A stretch of 64,000 nucleotides of DNA, taken from the NCBI GenBank assembly GCA_027186245.1, contig CP114487.1, positions 7,745,001 to 7,809,000 on the forward strand, given 5' to 3'. The position numbers and the translations under genes were made by a program. The stretch's first letter is position 1; each line of letters starts with the position of its first letter. The notes under the pieces were generated by a model. It was not told the origin of the DNA and did not search any database. It saw only the letters and a list, made by a program, of their open reading frames with translations. This DNA is from Coriaria nepalensis (lineage: Eukaryota; Streptophyta; Magnoliopsida; Cucurbitales; Coriariaceae). Of the stretch, positions 1-10,669 are shown piece by piece.

Positions 1-1021
1 CAAATTTGTAAACGCCTATTGATTTTGACTAAGAAAGAGAATTCAAACTAGTCATTATTTTGTTGACTATATATGCATAAATGGTGGAGTCCCCTCCGAT
101 TAATGTTTTATATGTTACTCAAAATCTAAGCTACAAAATCTAGTTGGGATTATTTGGTGTCTAGGCCTTTTGAAGGAAAAGTTGGAAAGTAAGGCCTTAT
201 TTGCTTCCATTTTTAGGGTGAAATTGGAATTGTTTGGATTCTCATTTCACTATTTGGTTATATTTTCGGATTGCATGGAGAATCATTTCAATTATGCAAA
301 ATGCCCAGATTGAGAATCGCAATTATAACTACTACTTTTTTTTTTCTTTTTTTCTTTTATTAATGATCCTTTTAATAATTTTGTTTTATAATGATTTATT
401 GCTTTAATTATCTCATTTGTATTGTTGTTATTCATGGATAGTAAGCATTTTTGGCCCTCTTTCCTTTCTTGTATGTGGCAACAAGAACAAAACAAAAAGA
501 ATCAAATAGAACATGAAAACATGATTAGAAATCAATGAAACTACTAAACCAAACCATAGGATTCCCAATATATTGTCAGGTTGGTGTAGTGCAAGAAACA
601 TCACTTAACAAACATGATAGAAGGAGATTAATGATCGTGATAATTAAGTTGGATCGAAAATCTCGATTATTTCGAGGCATAATCATCCCTTAACACTCAT
701 TAATAACTATCAAACAACACGTTATATAATGCACCAGAAGACAATCAAATCTTATTGTTTTTTTGTTTTGTTTAAAGTTGCTAACCTTTTTCAAATTCAA
801 ATAAAGGGAGGTGGGGATGCAAAATCATGAATGTTTAGCCGTTTAGGCAAAGGATAGAGATGGGGTAGCTTGTCATAACATTGTGGATATAAAATCATTA
901 TTGACCATACCAAGAATACTAAACTATGTTCTTAATTAAATAAAGATTAAAATCATTCAATTCCTTCCATCCTCAGGTATGTTTATTTTTATTCTCACCG
1001 TTAGGTCTATCATTTGACCCA

Positions 1022-1057
<36 letters not shown>

Positions 1058-1499
1058 AGTGCTTAGTCACGATTAAGTGGTAACAAACATGTAAATTATA
1101 GTAGAGAGATTAGATGTGGGAGAGGAGATTGACAGGAAGAAAAGGAGCATTTTCCCTACTTGGGCATAATGCTGTTGGCCATAAATCAATAGTAAAAAGG
1201 CAAATTCTGTATATATATGTGTATATAATTTCAGATTGGATTGAGGTGAAGTCCATGCATATTTCTTTCATTTTTCACACATAAAAGGTAGTGAGTAATA
1301 GAGAGGCCAACTATACTATGCATGCGTAAGTGCGGATGGTGCGTAGGATGACGGATATTGCTTCTGGGGATTCGATTGAAATTTTTCGGCGCACGTTTTT
1401 CGAGAAAGGCTAAGATGCGCCGCAAATGCGAACGTTCCTGCTTTCTAAAACTATAAAAGTTTGTATCTTCCTTTTTTTTATTTTTTTCTTGTTTTTTCT
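1..1499. other. intergenic, AT-rich
   Basis: I recognise no gene here. The stretch is AT-rich with short ORFs only. A pure run of about 30 A lies at 1025-1054, flanked by ordinary sequence, and could be the tail of an old retroposed copy or simple slippage. The last part leads into the leader of the bHLH gene. Confidence 0.6.
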
Positions 1500-2356
1500 A
1501 GTGCCCGCCATTTTTATTGCCACTAAAAAGTGCTCGGCAGTCACCCTTCTCTCTCTCTCTCTATCCAAGTGGAAGAAGAAAAAGGTGGAGAAGGATCGAT
1601 CTGCTAATTAAAGCGGAGGAAGAAGAAAAGGGGTTGCGACTTGCAAATGCAGGTGATCAAAGCTTCGGATCTCACTTCAGTTCGTCGTTGTTGATCCTGA
1701 TTTAAAAGGTTTCGTGCTGATTTCTGAAGAAACATACTCGGATATAAGATCAAAGGGAGCTTAATTCAAAAACTGTAGCTGTGTTGCGCTCGAAATCCTG
1801 TTTCTCTTTTTCCGGTCAGTTCAAATTCATCGTCTTCCTCTAAAATTCTTTCTCCTCCCTCCTCCTGGAGGATCAAATCCATGTCTTCGGACATAAGCTA
1901 GGGTTTTCCATCTTAGCTCTGTACTGAACCTGTTTTGAAGGTTCTAGTTGGAGGATCTAAAGCTAATTTCGCGTGAAATTCGGTGTTTTTTTTTTGTTAA
2001 GCTTTCATGGCGAATTGTAGGAAACTCCGTAAATCCGTTGTTATTGTGAGAAGCTATCCTGGTTCCAATTAATTATTATTATTATTTATATCTTGTTATT
2101 GTTTTCTGCGGTGATTGGGTTGGGTTCGGGTTTCTGGTAGCTCTTGGAGCTTGTGGAATGGGTACGGATCTTCTCCTACTGCCTACAGTGGAACCGCCAA
2201 TAAAGCGGCGAGCAGGGTTACGGAGAAAGCAGGCGGGTAGAGGCTCATATAGGGGAAGTTAGATTAAGGAAATTTGTTCAGAATTAGTGTTGACTTCTTT
2301 TCGCGACCCATTTCTTGGTGTTTTTGTTAGGGAGGGTTATAATTTTTCGGTCAAAA
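1500..2356 (+). promoter_or_regulatory. long 5' leader of the bHLH gene with several uORFs
   Basis: Upstream of the main ATG at 2357 lies a GC-richer stretch starting with a CT repeat (about 1544-1565), typical of a plant transcription start region. Inside it are short upstream ORFs: 1647-1694 (15 aa), 1881-1901 (6 aa), 2007-2072 (21 aa, rich in Arg and Val) and 2158-2262 (34 aa, rich in Leu, Pro and Arg). The last stops 94 nt before the main start. A telo-box-like TAGGGTTT lies just after the 6-aa uORF. One Arabidopsis homologue (AT2G31280) is annotated with a conserved peptide uORF, CPuORF7, so translational control is plausible. I cannot place the transcription start, and a leader intron could remove some of these uORFs. 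Confidence 0.55.
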
Positions 2357-5300
2357 ATGGGTTCCGAATTACACCGAATACTTAGAAGTCTCTGTTACAA
2401 TTCTGAGTGGAAGTACGCTGTTTTTTGGAAGCTTAAACATCGAGCTCGCATGTAAGGATTTCTTTGCCCCTCTTTTTACTAGACTGTTTTGTCTAACTAG
2501 AACAAATATGATTGCTTTGTTATTCTCAGTGACTTATGCATAACAGGCTTATTGTTATCATATAAGTAATGTGTCAATATATATTGAAATGCTGATTTTT
2601 GCAGCTCCCTCAGGGAAGTGTTATGGTCTGTTAGTGGCGTAAAAATCTATTTTGGTTGCTAGTTGCAGGGTGTTGACTTGGGAGGATGGTTACTATGACC
2701 ACTGTGAGCACCCTGATCCCTCAGAGGATAAGGTTGCAACTAAGATGCTGGAAAAGTTGCATGATGAAAATTATACGCACGACCTCCTGGGATTAGCTGT
2801 GGCAAAAATGTCGTATCATGTTTATCCTCTTGGGGAAGGGTAAGTCTCATACTACTTGGCGTGATGTTATTAGAAATTTTTGTTTGCAGTTTATATTCTG
2901 CTAGACAGTTGACTACTACTAGAATATTGCTTATATATATGTCAACTATCAACAAATGCAAGTTACAACTTTTAGTTCAAGAACTTCTCTGTTAGCCACC
3001 TTCAACTAAGCTGCTTGCTTGACTTAATGTTTTCATCATCCTAGCTATCATAGTATTTCAGTTTGGCATAAATGATTCATATTTAATTGGTTGAGGTGCA
3101 TATGAGAATCTTTTCTTAAGATGTCCTTTGCATTATATTTTTTTATTACAGGGTTGTAGGAAAGGTGGCAGTCTCTGGAAAACATTCCTGGATTACTGTG
3201 GATACGCAGTTAACTTCCTCTGCATCATTGGAGGTGAAATAATTCCATCTTATGTTTTATACTATAGTATGTAAAATTAATTAATTTATTTATTTCGCTG
3301 TTTTTGGGTTGATTATAACAACTTACTGGTTTAATCCCTGTCTACTTGTGCTTTGTTTGGGGTGTTTACAGTATTGTGATGGATGGAAAGCTCAGTTTTC
3401 ATCTGGAATCAAGGTCTGTTGACTTCCTCTAACCCCACCCCCCATTTCCCTTTCTCTCCCTGAAGCTATGTTAGTGAAGATTATCATTGCCTATTGTGTA
3501 TTAATTTATGATGTTTTATGAATCAATATACTTCTATTATAAAATTTATGTAAGGAGGAAAATTCGGAGACATACAGAACCTGATTTCATAATTTGTTCT
3601 GAGATGCTTAATGGTATATGTTCCATGGTTTGACGGTTTTCGAATGGGAAAATGACATTGAAATTGTTAATTGTTTCATTGGTATAAAGTTCTGTTATTT
3701 CTACTAATTGCTGTGGGCAAGCAATGCTCTGTTAACTGAAATTGTTATCAGTTGTCTTGCAGACAATTCTTGTTCTATCTGTTGTTCCGCATGGAGTTAT
3801 ACAGCTGGGATCTCTAAATAAAGTGAGTTCCAACTTTTGTTTCTTCTATCTAGTACTGCAAGAATACATCTGCTGTTTATTGCTTGACTAAATCTATAAC
3901 ATGCATCTCCAGTCTTGCTGGTTGCTGGTACAAGTATTCTCTTATTTGAGATTGCAGTTACTTTGAGATTGTAATGGCATATATATGTTAGAATTCTTCG
4001 TAAGAATCTCCAAAAGCAATAATGTCTCCAACAGTTTCTTTGTCAATCAGCTTATCTTTGTTGATGAGGGTCTTATTTACTATGACGTGGGGGACTTCAT
4101 TCTAACCTATGTAAAGAATGGATCTGCAGATTTTTGATATGTTATCTCATCATTTAAATATCCTTTGAATCTTGAGTTACTTTTCTGTTCCATTTTCCAT
4201 TGTGGATTGCAGGTCAAGGAAGATGCACTGCTGGTGAGTCACATCAGAAATGTCTTTTTAACTCTTCAAGAATCATTACTGGAGTATATTCCCAATCCAA
4301 TACAGTCTAGTACAAAAAGCTCATTATGTGTGGTACTTTCTCTCTCCCTCTCAGATTTTGTGGTATGCTTAAATGTATGTGTGTCTGTGACGGTCGAAAA
4401 GGGTGTAACTGGGTACCCAAGGCACTACTAATATATTAATTAATGTTTAAATCTATCACTTTTGTGATAAATACTAACTACTAGCATGGCATCTTTTTTC
4501 TTCCAGCCTGATGAACATGCAGAAAGAATGATCTCAAAAGGAGTCCCTGATTGCTCCAAAATTGACAATGGAGCTATTACCAAAGAAACTACAGATGCTA
4601 GTTTGGTTCAGTTTTCATGTCTCGAGAAAGTTAGTGATTGTAAGATTAGTTATTCACTGCTTGGAATACAAGAGAAAAGGGCAGTTGAAGTACTCAATAA
4701 GCTTGAGAGAATCGAGTTATCGACAATAGGGGATGATCCAAGTGCCAAATTGGTTAATTCAAACATGAACGTAAATAATATGCAGCATCCAAAATCACCT
4801 GGAATAAAGGTTTATGATGACAACAGTTATAAAGTGGAGACTAGTGGCTTCAAAGACATGGGGACAGGTCCAAAAAACAATGTCGATGTGCTGCCAAATG
4901 ATTCTTATGTGGATGTTGTCAGTGATTTTTGTCCAAATGAGGAAGTCATGGTTGACTTTCCTTCTTCAGACTCCCTTGACTCTGCTGTTTGTGAAGCTAC
5001 CCTTGAGGGTTTTGATTTTCATCAAAATGAACCTATAGAAATGAAATTGCCAAAGGATATGAAGAAGTTGGAGTTTCAAACTGGGTGGAGTGATATGGAC
5101 CCATCATGCACATCCTTAAAGTTCCCTGTTGGTTGTGAGCTTCATGAAGCTCTAGGACCTGTTTTTCTGAGAAAGGTCAACTGTTTTGATTGGAGAAAGG
5201 AAAAGAGTGAAGATGGAATATCTCTAGGGATACCCAAGAAGATCAGTAGTAGCCACTTGACATCTGGCTTACACACAGAGCACCTTCTGGAGGCTGTAGT

Positions 5301-6831
5301 GGCCAATGTTTGCAAAATTGACAGTAACCTTGAAAATGAAGTATCATATTCTAAACCTGCACGGTTTCTCTTGACAGCTGAAAAAGATCAAGATTCTTCC
5401 AGCCACCCTACATCTGACGTTTTTTCACCTGGTTACTCTATTAGACAATCAAATTTTATTGGAGAGGATACACAGCATAGCTTGAGCTCATCAGGTGTAT
5501 GCGGAATAATGCACCAAAAAAGTTTGCCATCGCCTTCCCAAAGTCTAGAGGCGTATTCAGAACCATTAAAATGCAACAAAAAGAGGGCTAGATCTGGTGA
5601 AAACTGTCGGCCCAGGCCAAGGGATAGGCAATTGATCCAAGACCGAATCAAGGAACTGCGAGAGCTAGTACCAAATGGATCAAAGGTACCTCCTATTCAT
5701 TGGTTCCTTTCTTTCTCTCTCTCCTTTATAGCCATAGTTCTACTGATGCTGTTCTTATGAGATTCAACGTTCTTGATGGTGGTGCAGTGCAGTATTGATT
5801 CACTGCTGAATTGCACTATTACGCACATGCTGTTTTTACAAAGTGTTACTAAACATGTGGACAAGCTGAATAAATGTAAAAATATGAAGGTAATGCTATG
5901 ACATTCAAACTGTTGGAAACAATTATAGTCCTCATCTGATATTGTGTTGTAAACTTAGTTGTATACTGTTTCTAAGGCTCACTGTTTTTTGAAAGTTTGG
6001 TCATCTCCAAGGCTTCTACCATCTTTTGAATGCAGATGGAAAAAGTTATACTTGCCTAAGTTCATGTTGAGTTACTTGGACTTAAATCTCATAATGTTCA
6101 TATCTTGAATGTTAGACTTGGAACATTACTTTTCTTTTGCTCGTCTCATGACGTGAATTTCTTATTGCGTTAGAAGGAAAGTGGCATGCCAGCATCTTCA
6201 GGAGATGAACAGGGGTCAAGCTGGGCAGTTGAGGTGGGTGGCCATCTGAAAGTTCGCTCGATAATTGTGGAGAATCTTGACAAGAATGGACAGATGCTTG
6301 TAGAGGTATGTTATCAAGTGTTTCTATTCTCTTTGCTCCTTTCTGCTTGAGAGCCGGTAATACTTGGCTTAGGGGTAGATACTATATGATACGTACTAAA
6401 AGCAGTAAAAACAAAAGAGACATTGATTGCATTATGCTCCAATACCCTCACTAATACAGATAAGCCTACTCTGTACAGATGATGTGTGAAGCATGCAGCT
6501 ATTTTCTGGAGATAGCCGAGGCCATAAGGAGCTTGGGTCTGACAATCTTAAAAGGTGTAACAGAAGCCCATGGTGAGAAGACATGGATATGTTTTCTGGT
6601 CGAGGTATGATTATTAATTCACCTATTTCTCTTACGGGTCTCTTTATCATATTTTTGGGTACGATATGTATAACATGATGCAGGAGTTATGGCAAGTTAT
6701 ATTTGTTTATCAATCTGTAATCCATGGTGAGTGGTGAGCTATTGCAGGGGCAGTTAAATAGAAACCTTCACAGAATGGATATCTTGTGCTCCCTCGTTCA
6801 GATTCTACAGCCTGAGAATGCAAAGCAATAG
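2357..6831 (+). CDS. bHLH155: LONESOME HIGHWAY-type bHLH transcription factor (bHLH155/EMB1444-like), 11 exons
   Basis: This is a nuclear transcription factor of the LHW clade, which forms bHLH dimers in vascular and root development. I read the exons as 2357-2451, 2669-2839, 3152-3233, 3372-3413, 3763-3822, 4213-4332, 4507-5685, 5788-5889, 6174-6305, 6479-6604 and 6748-6831. All have GT-AG borders and the frame is kept, giving about 730 aa, close to the usual length of the family. The N-terminus (MGSELHRILRSLC, WKYAVFWKL) and LGLAVAKMSYHVYPLGEG form the MYC-type N domain. RPRPRDRQLIQDRIKELREL at about residues 558-577 followed by VPNGSKCSID is the atypical basic/HLH signature. The C-terminal region (VEVGGHLKVRSIIVENL, EKTWICFLVE) is the family's dimerisation domain. 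An oddity is in helix 2: LLNCTITHM stands where homologues have LLERTIKHM. The start follows several uORFs. Confidence 0.93.
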
Positions 6832-7425
6832 CCCCAGCTGTTCCATGTAACTTCTCTGTTGTAAAATATTTCCAGGTTCTTTTGACTAAAAGTGTATTGT
6901 TTATAGCTAGCACTTATTTGAAGCCACTACCCCCCTTTCCCAATATCAAAAGGGATCAAAGAAAGCAAACTAAAACTTTTGTTAAGATTTAGAGATGCAT
7001 TCCGATGTTGTCGTATCTAGAGATTTGTATTTGCCGACCTACATGGTCAGTATTTTCATAAATTTGACTCGTGTGTTTCTTCTTATCTATCCTAATTTTA
7101 TTCTTTCTCAAGCACAAAAAATTATGGCAAGAAGATATAAATAAAAGAAGGGAACACCTGAATGAGTGGATAGAGTTAAGTTTTCGAAAGAAGAGAGAAC
7201 AATACGAGGATTTTATTCTTTAATTATTTTTAAACAATTGGGGTAGTATGTCTAACTTTTAAAATTGTAAGGTGTTAATTGTAGTATTTGTAAAGTTCAG
7301 TTAATAGAAGTTAATTTACTATAGGCGCCCAACTCTTAGTCTCTCTTTCATTTTCCTACTACAGAAAGTAAAAACATTAAAGTTTCGGATTCGTATTGAC
7401 AATTGCGATCTGCGGTAGGAAGTTA
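6832..7425 (+). other. bHLH 3' UTR and short intergenic gap
   Basis: This stretch holds the probable 3' UTR of the bHLH gene and the region in front of the PPR pseudogene. I see no coding potential and no clear repeat. Confidence 0.5.
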
Positions 7426-9156
7426 ATGATTCTCGGGCAAATAAAAAGCACAAGGAACTTCCACTGCTCTTCAATCCTAAGACCAGACCTCCTCACGCGC
7501 AAACAGACTCTACTCCATCAAATAAAGAAATGTTCCCTTATGAACTGGAACATGTATATGCTACCATGATCAAGGTCAATGCGACTCAAGATTGTCTCTT
7601 GATGAATCAATTCATCAGCAGTTCTTCAACTTTTTTCAACGTAGACTACGCCGTTTTAGCCTCTACCCAGATGGATAATCCCAACGTTTTTGTGTACAAT
7701 GCGTTGATTAAATCCTTTCACCATAGCGGTCACCCATTTCAAGCTTTTCATTGTTATATATATATGTTTGCAGCTCAGATTTTACCAACAAGTTATACAT
7801 TTTTTTTCGTTAATCAAAGCTTGTGCATCTATTTCTGCTTCAAGGTTCGACGAAGTGTGCATGCTCATGTTTGGAAGAACGGGTTTGAGTCAAATGTGTT
7901 TGTTCAAACTGGCTTAATTGATTTCTTCTTAAGTTTGGGGAGAATCAATGATTCACGGAAAGTGTTTGATGCAATGCCTGAAAAGATGTTTTTGCATGGA
8001 CTACCATGGTTTTGGCTCATACCCAAGTTGGAGATATGTATTCTGCACAGAAATTGTTCGAGGTAATGCCTGACAGAAACACTGTTACATGGAACACTAT
8101 GATTGATGGTTACGCAAGATTAGGAAATGTAAATTTAGCCGAATCATTCTTCAAACTGATGCCAAAAAGAGACATCATTTCATGGACAGCCATGATCACT
8201 TGCTATTCTAAGAACAAGCAATTCAATGAAGCACTAGAAGTTTTCAATAACATGAAATCAAACGAGTTTATTCCAGACGATGTGACAATGACAACTGTTA
8301 TATCATCTTGTGCCCATCTCGGAATGCTTGAGCTTGGAAAGAAATACATCTATATGTAATAAATCAAGGGTTTGATCTAGATGTCTAAATCGGGTCAGCC
8401 TTGGTTGATATGTATGCTAAATGTGGAAGCTTTGAAAAGTCACTTTTAATGTTTTTAAAATTACGGGATAAGAACTTTTTCTGTTGGAACTCAGATATAG
8501 AAGGGATTGCTGCTCATGGCTATGCAGAAAAGGCACTAATGATGTTTGAAAAGATGGAAAAGGAGAATATCAAGCCAAATGGGATTACATTTATTAGTAT
8601 CTTAAGTGCTTGCACTCATGCCGAGCTTGTAGAAGAAGGGAAAAGGAGATTTCTTAGCATGAGGGGAGACTATTCTATTCTTCCTCAAGTCGAACATTAT
8701 GGATGCATGGTTGATATGTTGAGTAAAGCTGGGTTAGTTAGAGATGCATTAGAGGTGATAAGAAGTATGAAATATGAATCAAATTCTGTGATTTGGGGTG
8801 CTTTGTTAAGTGGGTGTAAGTTTCACAGGAACTTGGACATTGCTCGAGTTGATGTGGAGGAATTGATGAAGTTGGAACCAAATAATAGTGGACATTTCAA
8901 CCTTTTGATTAATATGTACGCTGAGGAAAATCTATGAGGAGAGGTTGCAAATATGAGGGGGATTATGAAGGAATTTGGTGTGGAAAAGAATTGTCCTGGG
9001 TCTAGTTGGATTGAATTGGAGTGGAAAATTTGTTGGTTTTCAGCTTCGTCTAGCTTTCGCCCTTATTCGAATGAGATTTATTTGCTGCTGGAAGAGTTAG
9101 ATGGGCAGATGAAATTAGCTAGTTATGATCATCAGTTCCATTTTGTAGCAGTTTGA
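7426..9156 (+). pseudogene. PLS/E-type pentatricopeptide repeat protein, broken
   Basis: Intact homologues are RNA-binding proteins of chloroplasts or mitochondria, usually acting in RNA editing or processing. PPR helices are plain in three frames: VYNALIKSF, TWNTMIDGYARLGN, SWTAMITCYSKN, GSALVDMYAKCGSFEKS, NGITFISILSACTHAELVEEG, VEHYGCMVDMLSKAG and VIWGALLSGCKFHRN. They end in an E-type tail with PGSSWIE. Lesions: a frame change near 7547 just after the likely ATG (7426); paired compensating shifts near 7805 and 7843; one base lost near 7985; one base lost near 8340; TAA at 8386-8388; TGA at 8935-8937 where a Trp codon is expected. The single-exon layout fits the family. A PPR gene next to this bHLH is also seen in Arabidopsis (At1g06145 beside At1g06150), so this looks like the true neighbour after decay. 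Assembly indel errors could explain some shifts but not both nonsense codons. Confidence 0.88.
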
Positions 9157-9564
9157 TTGTCCTCAATCTCTGTTTTCTTTTTCTTTTTTCTTTTATCTTT
9201 CCTTTGGAGCCCCTTCTTAATCTTCTGTTAGTCCATACTTAGGATTCTTAGGAAGCGATCTGATTATACCACTTTAATGGGAAAATTCTGAAACAGGGTA
9301 CTTACTCTAAAATGCTGGTAGATATGGAAGCATTGGAAACTGTGTTTAGTGTCCTTGATTGAGTAAAAGGTGATGATACTCAAGTCTTTCATATTTCAAC
9401 ATTTTCACGACTCTGACAAAGTCAAGATAACATCATTTTTATTCAATGGTAAAAGGTAAAGGACTTGGACATGATATGAAGATTGACGATGAATGAAAAA
9501 TAGATGAAAGCGAGTATCCTAATAGGGGAAAAAGTAAGAAAAAAATGAAAAAGAAAAAGAGAAG
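9157..9564. other. intergenic gap after the PPR pseudogene
   Basis: I see no gene. A pyrimidine-rich patch (9173-9205) and a purine-rich patch (9530-9565) flank ordinary AT-rich sequence. Confidence 0.5.
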
Positions 9565-10665
9565 GTTAATTACTATTTTGATTCATTTATTTAAATTTTT
9601 TTTTTCTATTCGGTGTTTTAATTTTCGTTTGATTAAATTAAATTTTTTAACTTTTAATTTTATCATATTTTAATTTTCTAAATAAAATAAATAAAAGAGA
9701 AACTTTAAAATATTTTAACAATCTCCGCTCAATTTTTATAAAATAAAATTTTACTTATTTTTCTATTTATTTTCAATTTCGTCCTAGTACCACCACAAAA
9801 TTTTATCGCTGCAGTCAACCAACGCCACCTTAAGAGATGGTAATTTGGGTCGGGCCGGCCTGAATCCGTTCAGCCCGGCCTGTTAAAGCCCGACCCGCAC
9901 TCACAATATGCGGGTACGGGCTTGGCCCGGCCTGTACACTGGCACGGGCCGGATATGAATTATATACCCATTTTAAAACGGGCCAAATTCAACCCGCGAG
10001 TATACGGGCTACCCGCAGTGAACAGTACCGCAGTGAACAATACCATCAATGAACAGTACTATTATGCTGCCTAAAGCAACCCGTTTTTAAGCGGGCTTGG
10101 GATGGGCCTAGAATTTTGAGGCCCGCCCCGGCCCGAGCCCGCTCCAAATTAAAACGGGCCGAGCCCGATGCGACCTTAACGGGCTCCGGTCTAATACGGG
10201 CCGGGCCAGCCCGAATTGCCATCTCTAGCCACCTTACCTTCATTATCGCTGCCTCCCCAACTTTGCCTCTCACCTTTATTCACTAGTGCCCCAACTTCAT
10301 CGTCACCACCCCATCTTTGCCACCATTCTGACCGCTGCCACTGCTCCAACTTCATCGCCATCACCCAACCTTGGTCCCCATCATGGTTAATGATGGCGGC
10401 AAGTTAAGAGTTGTGGCGGAAATGGTGGAGATGGAGTGGCGGGTGCGACGAAGATGACGGAGGAGGTGGGGCAGGGAGAATAGCAAATGTGGGGCAATAG
10501 TGACAGGTGACGACAACATGATAGTCCTAAGATAAAAATAAAAGTTAATTGAAAAAGAAGTGAAATTTTATTTATAATTAAAATATGATAAATATTAAAG
10601 TTAAATAATTTAATTATGTTAAATAAATATCCGGAGCCAAAAAAAAAAAAAAAAGATAAAAACAT
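9565..10665. repeat. fold-back (long inverted-repeat) element, about 1.1 kb
   Basis: The AT-rich arm at about 9580-9780 aligns, inverted, with about 10525-10660. Both arms carry a T/A run, an ATTAAAT...TTTAACTTT stretch, TTATCATATTTTAATT and AAATAAAATTT in the same relative order. The centre is C-rich, then G-rich, across about 10240-10510. This is the shape of a non-autonomous fold-back or long-TIR element. I could not fix its exact termini or target duplication, and it encodes no transposase. The GC-rich MITE at 9832-10227 sits inside it and is a later insertion. Confidence 0.55.
9832..10227. mobile_element. hAT-type MITE with 8-bp target duplication
   Basis: This is a 396-bp GC-rich element in AT-rich surroundings. 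The left end reads AAGAGATGGTAATTTGGG. The right end, reverse-complemented, reads TAGAGATGGCAATTCGGG, an imperfect terminal inverted repeat. It is flanked by the direct repeat GCCACCTT at 9824-9831 and 10228-10235, an 8-bp duplication as made by hAT transposases. The interior is dominated by CCCGGCC/GGGCCGG words and contains no transposase. The short minus-strand ORF crossing its right end is a by-product of this composition. Confidence 0.85.
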
Positions 10666-10669
10666 ATAA

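Noticed and set aside
292..495. Minus-strand 67-codon ORF near the window start
   Set aside because: Low-complexity Lys/Asn composition from an AT-rich region; no domain and no neighbouring exon.
10046..10273. Minus-strand 75-codon ORF rich in Ala, Arg and Gly
   Set aside because: It runs across the end of the GC-rich MITE, so the composition explains it.
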